Shown one piece after another: positions 7,115-13,089 of a stretch of 13,089 nucleotides of DNA; position 1 is the first letter of the stretch, and the number at the start of each line of letters is the position of its first letter. The DNA is taken from positions 1-13,089 of the forward strand of contig JAJRXL010000239.1 in NCBI GenBank assembly GCA_024276335.1. Direction: 5' to 3'. The translations under genes and the position numbers were made by a program. The stretch comes from Bacteroidota bacterium. Lineage in GTDB: Bacteria; Bacteroidota; Ignavibacteria; SZUA-365; JAADGX01. The notes beneath the pieces are model-generated. The model saw nothing but the letters and a program-made list of their open reading frames with translations, was not told the origin of the DNA and searched no databases.

Positions 7115-9787
7115 ATGGGCGGCCAGGTTGATATCGAGGAAGCAAGAGCTCTTCTGCGCGCGCGGTTCGGCCACGCCGATTTCCGTCCGGGGCAGGAAGA
7201 AATCATCACCGCGCTCCTGGGTGGAAAAGACATCCTGGCCGTGCTTCCCACCGGGGCCGGAAAATCCCTCTGCTACCAGCTTCCGGCCCTGCTCCTGGAC
7301 GGACTGACGATCGTGGTTACCCCGCTGATCGCGTTGATGCAAGACCAGGTGCGCCAGTTGAACCGGATCGGGATCGCCGCCACGTTCATCAACAGCATGC
7401 TCGATTTCCGCGACATCCAGGCGCGGCTGGAACAGGTGCGCCGCGGTGGAATCGAGCTCCTCTACGTGGCGCCGGAGCGATTCGAAAGCACGCAATTTCT
7501 CCGGCAACTCGAGCACGTGCCCGTGCGCCTCTTCGTGGTTGACGAAGCGCATTGCATCAGCTCCTGGGGTCATGATTTCCGGCCCAGCTATCTCAAGCTG
7601 CCGAACACCATCGAGTTCTTCGGAAAGCCGACCGTGGGAGCATTCACGGCCACCGCTACTCCCGATGTGCGGAACGACATCGAGCGGCACCTCGGCCTGC
7701 GGGAACCGACTATCGTCATTCGCGGTTTCGATCGGCCCAACCTGACGTTCAAGGTGCAGCGGGGCGGCAACAAAAGGGAAGCGCTGTTGAAGCTGTGCTC
7801 GAGGCATGTTCCCGCCATCGTTTACGCGGGCACCCGGAAGACAACCGAGGAGTTGTCCGAGTATCTTCGCCGTCACGGTATTTCCGCCGCCGCCTACCAC
7901 GCGGGCAGGCTGGATGACGAACGCGTCCAGGTGCAAAAGGACTTTCTCCACGACAAACTCAGTATCGTCTGTGCCACGACCGCCTTCGGCATGGGAATTG
8001 ACAAACGTAACATCCGTCTCGTCATCCATTATGAAATGCCCGGTTCCATCGAGCAATACTACCAGGAAGCGGGCCGCGCCGGGCGGGACGGAGACCCGGC
8101 ACTCTGCGTAATGTTCTACTCACCCCAGGATCGCAGGCTCCAGGAGTATTTCATCCAGAGTTCCTCCCCGTCCAAGGACCAGGTTAAGAAGGTCTACGCG
8201 TTTCTCCATGAATACGCCGGGAACCCGCTCGGCCACGAGTACAGGGACCTCCTGCCGCTGACTGCGGAAAACATCGCCGCGAACTACGACGACCTCAACC
8301 CCATCCAGGTCAATGCCGCCCTCACCCTGTTGGAGGAAGAAGGGTACATTCGCCGCATCTCCGGCTCCTACGCGGGCGCGACGGTCCGCTTCCTCTTCCG
8401 CCCACTGGAAGTGCGGGAATGGCTTATAAGAAATGCTCCCGAGGAGCTGCAACCTGTCAGTGTCGCGTTGCTCCGTGCGACGGGCGGCGAAGGGTTTTTT
8501 CACCCGGTCAGAATCAACCTGGCCGAAGTGGCGGAAAACTCCTTTCTTTCGGAGGAAGCCGTGGCGATCGGGTTGCGGGAACTCGACAAGCTCGGTATCA
8601 TCGAGTTTTCCCTGGGATCCCCCGGTCAGGGCATTGCCTTGATCACGCCGCGGGTGCGTGCCAACAGCCTAAGGATCCAGGCGACGCGCCTCTTGCAAGC
8701 CTCACGCCGACAATTCTCCCGGCTGCACGCCATCGAGCATTACTGCACGAGCCACCAATGCCGCCGCAACCTCATCCTGGAATATTTCCACGAGACCGAT
8801 ACCACCGGGACCTGCGGGCGGTGCGACAACTGCACAACCTCGAGTCGCCCGGTTGACGTGGTAGAAGAAATTATCGAGCGCCACCAGTACCACCTCCTGC
8901 ACTGCGTGGCCGAGCTGCAGGGGAAGTTCGGCAGAACAACCTATGCAGACGTGCTTCGCGGAGCAAACACGAAGCGCATTTCCAACTTTCGCCTGTACGA
9001 AGCCGCGTCGTTTGGAACCTTGCGGGACTACGACCGCCAGGCGATCTTGCAGGCTATCGACCATCTCATCGACTTCGGGCTCCTGGAACGCACGGAAACC
9101 GTCCGACCTTCCGTGTACCTGACCAGCGCCGGCAGGGACGCGCTGGGAATAGAGGTCACCCCCCTGTCGCTTCCACGACCCTCGGAAATCGGCGAGCTGG
9201 CCGTTGAAAACAGGGACTTGTACGATGCGCTGCGAAAAACCAGGCGCCGACTCGCCCAAAAGCTGAACATCCCGTCGCACAGTCTATGTCCGGACGTCGT
9301 GCTGCGCAGGTTAACCAACACGCTTCCGCGCACCAGGGAAGAATGCCTGGCCGTGGAAGGCATGGGTCCGGCCACGTTCCAGCGCTGTGGAAACGCCCTG
9401 CTGCAAACCATACTCGATCACCTGGATAGGAAACTGCTACTGGACGCCCTGGAAAAATCGAGAAACGTTCTTCCCGATCTTCCCGCATCCCTTCGGGCCA
9501 CGTTCGAGCTGGTCGTTCAGGGGTTCACCCTTTCCACGGTTGCGGAAAAACGCGGACTGACCGAAGGGACAATATCCCAGCATATCTCGGAACTGATAAA
9601 AAAAGGCATTGCCATCAATCTTGACACACTTGTCGATGCCGAGCATCGGAAAGCCATCGAGCGGGCATCGATTGCCGTGCATTCCACCGACCTGAAGCGT
9701 ATCAAGGCCGTCGTTCCGGACGACGTGACGTACGCGGAAATCCGTATCGTTCTTTCCGCCCTTGCATCAACGAAACCGACTCATTAA
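7115..9787 (+). CDS. recQ: RecQ-family ATP-dependent DNA helicase with extra domains
   Basis: An 890-residue 3'-5' DNA helicase of repair and recombination. Domain order: helicase core 1-345 with motif 0 FRPGQ (23-27), Walker A PTGAGKS (45-51, Lys50), DEAH (143-146), TATATP (178-183), the FDRPNL block (205-210), GMGIDK (292-297) and motif VI QEAGRAGRDG (317-326). Residues about 350-530 hold two winged-helix-like segments absent from E. coli RecQ, which passes almost directly to zinc binding. Zinc-binding Cys residues follow: Cys549, Cys567, Cys570, Cys573 (QCRR, then CGRCDNC). Then comes an RQC winged helix, about 580-680; an HRDC domain, about 695-770 (DLYDALRKTRRRLAQ, VEGMGPATF); and a C-terminal helix-turn-helix of HTH_40 type, about 785-850 (GFTLSTVAEKRGLTEGTISQ). 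All catalytic motifs are intact. No Shine-Dalgarno precedes the ATG; the gene probably depends on coupling to the DUF1232 gene 16 nt upstream. Confidence 0.96.
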   Translation: MGGQVDIEEARALLRARFGHADFRPGQEEIITALLGGKDILAVLPTGAGKSLCYQLPALLLDGLTIVVTPLIALMQDQVRQLNRIGIAATFINSMLDFRDIQARLEQVRRGGIELLYVAPERFESTQFLRQLEHVPVRLFVVDEAHCISSWGHDFRPSYLKLPNTIEFFGKPTVGAFTATATPDVRNDIERHLGLREPTIVIRGFDRPNLTFKVQRGGNKREALLKLCSRHVPAIVYAGTRKTTEELSEYLRRHGISAAAYHAGRLDDERVQVQKDFLHDKLSIVCATTAFGMGIDKRNIRLVIHYEMPGSIEQYYQEAGRAGRDGDPALCVMFYSPQDRRLQEYFIQSSSPSKDQVKKVYAFLHEYAGNPLGHEYRDLLPLTAENIAANYDDLNPIQVNAALTLLEEEGYIRRISGSYAGATVRFLFRPLEVREWLIRNAPEELQPVSVALLRATGGEGFFHPVRINLAEVAENSFLSEEAVAIGLRELDKLGIIEFSLGSPGQGIALITPRVRANSLRIQATRLLQASRRQFSRLHAIEHYCTSHQCRRNLILEYFHETDTTGTCGRCDNCTTSSRPVDVVEEIIERHQYHLLHCVAELQGKFGRTTYADVLRGANTKRISNFRLYEAASFGTLRDYDRQAILQAIDHLIDFGLLERTETVRPSVYLTSAGRDALGIEVTPLSLPRPSEIGELAVENRDLYDALRKTRRRLAQKLNIPSHSLCPDVVLRRLTNTLPRTREECLAVEGMGPATFQRCGNALLQTILDHLDRKLLLDALEKSRNVLPDLPASLRATFELVVQGFTLSTVAEKRGLTEGTISQHISELIKKGIAINLDTLVDAEHRKAIERASIAVHSTDLKRIKAVVPDDVTYAEIRIVLSALASTKPTH

Positions 9788-9811
9788 CCTCTGAAAGGAA
9801 CTTGTCTTTTC

Positions 9812-10114
9812 ATGTCCGAATCACCTTCACTCCATCGTTGCAGCACATGCGGTCACGAGTTTACATTCTGGTCCGTTCTCTTTCCCGCGCTGCGTAACCG
9901 TACGCTGAAATGCCCTTCCTGTGATACGACGTACCGGCTCAAGACGTGGTCCCGCGTTGTCGCGCTTGTCTTTACGCTCGTGATCCCCTTGCTGATTCTT
10001 CTCTTGCTGCCGCGGATACTCATGCTCAAGCTTTCCGTGTTCTTTGCGGTTATCATTGGCGTTTCACTTGCCCTGCCGTACCTCGTCAAGTGGGAAAAAG
10101 GAAGTACCCGGTAA
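9812..10114 (+). CDS. CxxC-20-CxxC zinc-ribbon membrane protein
   Basis: A 100-residue protein with Cys10-x2-Cys13, exactly 20 residues, then Cys34-x2-Cys37, matching the cxxc_20_cxxc (TIGR04104) family. The zinc ribbon is followed by two transmembrane segments, about 48-67 (VVALVFTLVIPLLILLLLP) and 71-91 (MLKLSVFFAVIIGVSLALPY), and a short basic tail. The ribbon probably faces the cytoplasm. I know the family mainly from Bacillota, where the function is not established, so none is given. A GAAAGGA at 9793-9799 lies 12 nt upstream of the ATG, a loose ribosome binding site. Spacing from recQ is 24 nt, suggesting the same transcript. Confidence 0.85.
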   Translation: MSESPSLHRCSTCGHEFTFWSVLFPALRNRTLKCPSCDTTYRLKTWSRVVALVFTLVIPLLILLLLPRILMLKLSVFFAVIIGVSLALPYLVKWEKGSTR

Positions 10115-10161
10115 GGCGCCACGGCGATCAGGGGCTCTCCGTTTCCCATCCCGAACATCGC

Positions 10162-10169
10162 TATATTAC
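10162..10169 (+). promoter_or_regulatory. Possible -7 box before the esterase gene
   Basis: TATATTAC lies 8 nt before the ATG at 10178, which has no Shine-Dalgarno, implying a leader of a few bases. The -33 half is not convincing. Confidence 0.35.
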
Positions 10170-10177
10170 CCGGTGTT

Positions 10178-10831
10178 ATGGAGAGTCTCGATTACATCAC
10201 TGTTCCCCGTACTCTTGATGCCCCCGAGTTCCTGATCATCGGATTGCACGGCCGGGACGGTAACAAGCACTCGCTGGAAGTGATCGCACACGCCCTGCGA
10301 TTGCCAGGCGCAGCGTGGATACTGCCTTCCGCTCCCTTCTTTTCGAATCACGCCGAGGACGCCAGGGTGTGGTTCCCGCTGGACGGCAACGAAAACGAAG
10401 ACCTGTACCGGGCTGAGGCGCAGGAAATGCTGTTCTCCCTGCTTGAAGATCTTCATGACGGCGGCGTTGCCTTCCGCCGCATGTTCCTGCTCGGCTTCTC
10501 CCAGGGCGCTTCCATGGCCATCGATACGGCGTTGCGTTTTCACCAACCGACCGCGGGCCTCATTCCTCTCAGCGGATTCGTGAACAACCCCCGCGACCTC
10601 GCGCTCCACCATAACCCTGATGCCTCCCAGGTACCGGTTTTTGTCGGCCACGGTTTCCACGACCGATTACTGCCTCCCCTCGTCGGCTATGAAACCGTGG
10701 AATTCCTGCGCGGTCTGGGTTGCCCCGTCGAAGTCCATTTCTACAACACCGGCCACCGCATCACCAGTCATGAAATCCGGGACATCCGGTCTTTCATCCT
10801 CCGGCACATGCGTTCGCACATTTCCGAATGA
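10178..10831 (+). CDS. Alpha/beta-hydrolase, carboxylesterase/phospholipase (PF02230) type
   Basis: A 217-residue cytoplasmic hydrolase, the usual size for the Abhydrolase_2 group of carboxylesterases and lysophospholipases. The oxyanion strand is LIIGLHGRDG (19-28). The nucleophile elbow is GFSQG at 106-110 with Ser108. The acid is Asp162 in GHGFHDRLLP, and the base is His193 in the TGHRI segment, so the catalytic triad is complete and in order. The SGF at 132-134 after the elbow is also typical. There is no signal peptide. Substrate cannot be read from sequence; short-chain acyl esters are the family norm. It follows the zinc-ribbon gene by 63 nt behind a possible -7 box, so it may be transcribed separately. 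Confidence 0.92.
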   Translation: MESLDYITVPRTLDAPEFLIIGLHGRDGNKHSLEVIAHALRLPGAAWILPSAPFFSNHAEDARVWFPLDGNENEDLYRAEAQEMLFSLLEDLHDGGVAFRRMFLLGFSQGASMAIDTALRFHQPTAGLIPLSGFVNNPRDLALHHNPDASQVPVFVGHGFHDRLLPPLVGYETVEFLRGLGCPVEVHFYNTGHRITSHEIRDIRSFILRHMRSHISE

Positions 10832-10950
10832 AATCCGATCTCATCCTGGACCCCGGCCGCGCGGCGAGAATCCCACGGCCACGATACGCAGGATTGCTTA
10901 CACAAAGTACTTTTGCCTGACTTTTAACACGACATGATTGAATATTCGTG

Positions 10951-10982
10951 TTTTGGAATTTATTGTGGAATACGTACATTAG
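10951..10982 (+). promoter_or_regulatory. FCB-type promoter candidate upstream of trpB2 region
   Basis: TTTTGG at 10951-10956, 18 nt, then TACATTAG at 10975-10982. It shares the TTTTGG box and nearly the same spacing with the candidate at 12973-13005, and fits -33 TTTG / -7 TAnnTTTG. If used, the trpB2 transcript would carry a leader of about 500 nt. Confidence 0.5.
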
Positions 10983-11190
10983 CGCTGCCTTACGCACCTG
11001 CCGGCCGATCCCTGAAAGCGACTCGACTGGCCTCAATTTCGGGAAAAGCACCTCTCCAATAGTCTGATCGTTCGTCGTCTCCCCCAGGAGGCGTGGTGAA
11101 TCGTTATTCGCTTGTATCGCCCTGTACATTCCCCGGGTAAGATCGGCGACGTGTTTTCTGCTTTTACGCGTGATGGACGTTGGAGGAATC

Positions 11191-11280
11191 ATGCCGGGGA
11201 TTACCGGCACCCCAAACCGAGAGGATTGCGAAGCCATCTCTCCTCTTGCACTTAAGAATCACCGTGTGCTTTATGGATGA
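11191..11280 (+). CDS. Short ORF with strong ribosome binding site
   Basis: A 29-codon frame (MPGITGTPNRE... to TGA) with GGAGG at 11182-11186, 4 nt before the ATG. An in-frame ATG at 11173 would give 35 codons but overlaps no ribosome binding site. It contains no Trp codon, so it is not a classical trp attenuation peptide. It ends 222 nt before trpB2 within the presumed leader. I recognise no family; it could be a leader peptide, a small protein or chance. Confidence 0.3.
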   Translation: MPGITGTPNREDCEAISPLALKNHRVLYG

Positions 11281-11490
11281 AAAAGCTGTAGAACAGTATG
11301 CATCCCCGTAACATCCATCCACGTGCGCCTGCCCGACATTTTCCGTTCAGCTTTTCGGAAGGCATTACCAGACGCGCTGTCCGAAACAACCACGATGCGC
11401 CGGAAGGTCATACCGCGCCCCTTCTTGTCTCCAACACCCGTAAATCCGTCACGATGATCACACATTCACTTTATCATGAGCACTAATACT

Positions 11491-11495
11491 GGAGG
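11491..11495 (+). promoter_or_regulatory. Shine-Dalgarno GGAGG for trpB2
   Basis: GGAGG, 7-nt spacer, ATG at 11503. It chooses 11503 over the in-frame ATG at 11476, which overlaps nothing resembling a ribosome binding site. Confidence 0.75.
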
Positions 11496-11502
11496 AAAAC
11501 AC

Positions 11503-12864
11503 ATGGTAAGAAAGATTCTTTTACAGGAAAGCGACATACCCACTCATTGGTACAACATACAGGCGGACATACCCAACCCCATGTTGCCGCCATTGCATCC
11601 GGGTACCAAGCAGCCAATCGGTCCGGAAGACCTTGCTCCTCTCTTTCCGATGGAACTGATCAAACAGGAGGTCTCACAGGAACGATGGATCGAAATTCCG
11701 GAAGAAGTCCGCGATGTCTATACGTTATGGCGTCCGACCCCGTTGTTTCGTGCGAGGAACCTGGAGAAGATGCTCGACACGCCCGCCAAGATTTATTACA
11801 AGTACGAAGGTATAAGCCCGGCCGGTTCACACAAGCCGAATACCGCTGTCGCACAGGCTTTCTATAACAAGGCGGAAGGCGTCAAACGATTGACCACGGA
11901 AACCGGCGCCGGACAGTGGGGAAGCGCGCTGAGTTTCGCGTGCAACCAGTTCGGTTTGGACCTGGAGGTTTACATGGTCAAGATCAGTTACCACCAGAAG
12001 CCGTACCGTAAGATCATGATGAACACCTGGGGCGCGACCGTGATCGCCTCGCCGAGTGATCAGACAAACGCGGGCCGCCAGATTCTCGAGGCAGACCCGG
12101 ATTCACCGGGCAGCCTGGGTATTGCCATTTCTGAAGCAGTGGAACGCGCCGCTACAAACGATGATACGAAATACTCGTTAGGCAGTGTGTTGAACCATGT
12201 TCTGACACACCAGACCGTTCTCGGGCTGGAAGCCGTGAAACAGATGGAGATGGCCGGAGACTTCCCGGACATCGTGATCGCGCCGTTTGGAGGCGGTTCG
12301 AACTTCGCCGGAATCTCGTTCCCCTTTCTTCGATTTAACTTGACCGAGGGAAAAAAGGTGCGCTGTATCGCCGCGGAACCGGCCTCGTGTCCGAAACTGA
12401 CAAAGGGTGAATTCCGGTACGATTTCGGGGACACGGTCGGCATGACACCCCTCATTCCTATGTATACACTCGGGCACCAGTTCGTCCCTGCACCTATCCA
12501 TGCGGGCGGATTGCGCTATCATGGTGCCGGAGCTATTGTCAGTCAGTTGCTGAGGGATCAATTGATCGAAGCCCAGGCGTTGCAGCAACTCGAGTGCTTC
12601 TAAGCCGGAATCAAGTTCGCGCAGGCGGAAGGCGTAATCGCGGCCCCGGAAGCGACTCACGGTATTGCCGTTGTCATTCGCGAAGCCCTGAAAGCAAAAG
12701 AGGAAGGCACACCGAAGACGATTCTCTTCAATCTTTGCGGTCACGGCTACTTCGACATGTCGGCGTATGCGGACTATTTCGATGGTAAACTGGAGGATCA
12801 CCATCTTTCGGATGAAGAACTCCACCAGTACTTGAACATCCTAGATACTCCCCCGGTAGCCTGA
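11503..12864 (+). pseudogene. trpB2: Tryptophan synthase beta chain, TrpB2 type, interrupted by in-frame TAA
   Basis: TrpB makes L-tryptophan from indole and serine with PLP. The frame matches the TrpB2 branch: N-terminal [28 protein letters not shown], the PLP lysine Lys111 in [16 protein letters not shown], and the phosphate-binding GGGSN at 263-267. Codon 367 is TAA (12601-12603), exactly where family members read ECFEAG, so one base change (GAA to TAA) accounts for it. The same frame continues without further damage to TGA at 12862-12864, including EGVIAAPEATH (376-386) and CGHGYFD (412-418), which normally contacts the PLP ring. The 366-residue truncated product would lack these and should be inactive. 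Full length would be about 453 codons, normal for TrpB2. No trpA or other trp genes are visible. Recent mutation or sequencing error are the likely explanations. Confidence 0.9.
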
Positions 12865-12913
12865 GTGCGCAGGAAGACGTTCAGTCGTTTATGTTCACCC
12901 CGGCTAAGCACAT

Positions 12914-12948
12914 TCCGCCTTCCAGGTCGCTCTGCAAGGCGGAGTTTT
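12914..12948 (+). terminator. Intrinsic terminator after trpB2
   Basis: TCCGCCTT (12914-12921) pairs with AAGGCGGA (12936-12943). CAG/CTG inside the loop can extend the pairing, and a TTTT run follows at 12945-12948. It lies 50 nt after the full-length stop at 12864. Confidence 0.7.
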
Positions 12949-12972
12949 AAATTAGAATAAGATATAAGCGTC

Positions 12973-13005
12973 TTTTGGTATTAATGGCGTTTATGATTAT
13001 ATTGT
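12973..13005 (+). promoter_or_regulatory. Near-consensus FCB-type promoter facing out of the window
   Basis: TTTTGG at 12973-12978, 19 nt, then TATATTGT at 12998-13005. This is the best match in the window to -33 TTTG / -7 TAnnTTTG. No convincing ORF starts in the remaining 84 nt (an ATG at 13012 gives only 13 codons), so the gene or RNA it serves lies mostly beyond the edge. Confidence 0.55.
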
Positions 13006-13089
13006 AGGCGAATGACATACACGCATCGCCCAAGAGATCGAGCTGCAAGTTGATGAGACAGCCTCACATTACGTGCACTATTGAGAGCA

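Larger units (their letters stand above)
10832..11502. other. Long intergenic/leader region before trpB2
   Basis: About 670 nt with no recognised long gene. It contains a promoter candidate (10951-10982), a short ORF with its own GGAGG (11191-11280) and a 6-bp hairpin TGCCGG/CCGGCA (11192-11209). A 147-codon open frame on the minus strand (10794-11237) is unsupported by any motif. I looked for T-box, tRNA and common riboswitch signatures and saw none. Confidence 0.5.

Noticed and set aside
7055..8056. 333-codon minus-strand open frame.
   Set aside because: It lies opposite the RecQ helicase core, whose motifs are unmistakable; it is a complementary-strand shadow.
10794..11237. 147-codon open frame on the minus strand over the intergenic region, with GAGGAG a few bases before its ATG.
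   Set aside because: It overlaps the end of the esterase gene, the spacing to GAGGAG is too short, and the translation shows no recognisable motif or domain; I consider chance more likely, though not excluded.
10983..11475. T-box, trp attenuator or known riboswitch in the trpB2 leader.
   Set aside because: No T-box core sequence, no Trp-rich leader peptide and no terminator/antiterminator pair that I can see.
12601..12603. TAA as a recoded sense codon (genetic code change).
   Set aside because: Several genes here (ending at 518, 2875, 6674, 9787, 10114) use TAA as their natural stop at family-typical lengths.
1..13089. CRISPR array, transposon or prophage.
   Set aside because: No regularly spaced repeats, transposase or integrase motifs, terminal inverted repeats or phage genes are visible.

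Overview
The window reads as ordinary chromosomal DNA of moderately high GC from a free-living bacterium. I lean towards the Bacteroidota/FCB side of the tree. Several promoter-like sites fit TTTG, a 19-22 nt spacer and TAnnTT rather than the classical -35/-10 pair. Several genes start only a few bases after such a -7 box with no Shine-Dalgarno (SD) sequence, while others carry a clear GGAGG. The flavin reductase has an extension and RecQ a C-terminal helix-turn-helix that I associate with, but cannot prove for, this group. No rRNA, tRNA, CRISPR, phage or insertion sequence is visible.

Left part (1-4300, + strand): the 3' end of a YCF48/BNR-type beta-propeller gene; a lipoprotein zinc dipeptidase of family M2 (ACE-like) followed 6 nt later by an enlarged GroES-like gene; then a predicted lipoprotein with two DUF302-like halves. 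A strong hairpin at 4272-4300 separates this from a convergent minus-strand gene (4304-5569). That gene encodes a flavin reductase-like flavoprotein continuous in frame with a CopZ-like heavy-metal-associated (HMA) domain, which has its own SD and ATG.

Middle (5583-10831): after about 350 nt with no convincing gene, five plus-strand genes are packed closely: an unrecognised protein with a C-x3-C-x5-C-P motif, a DUF1232 membrane protein, a long multidomain RecQ helicase, a CxxC-20-CxxC zinc-ribbon membrane protein, and a PF02230-type serine esterase. Only RecQ has a firm role (DNA repair and recombination); the proximity of the rest does not establish a shared pathway.

Right part (10832-13089): about 670 nt of mostly non-coding DNA with a good promoter candidate, a short ORF with its own SD, then a TrpB2-type tryptophan synthase beta gene. 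This is broken by a single in-frame TAA (12601-12603) but is otherwise intact to 12864. A terminator and a near-consensus promoter facing out of the window follow.

I see no clear multi-gene defence or biosynthetic system. The most interesting points are the interrupted trpB2, the flavin reductase/HMA nested arrangement, the Cys-motif protein and the promoter set.
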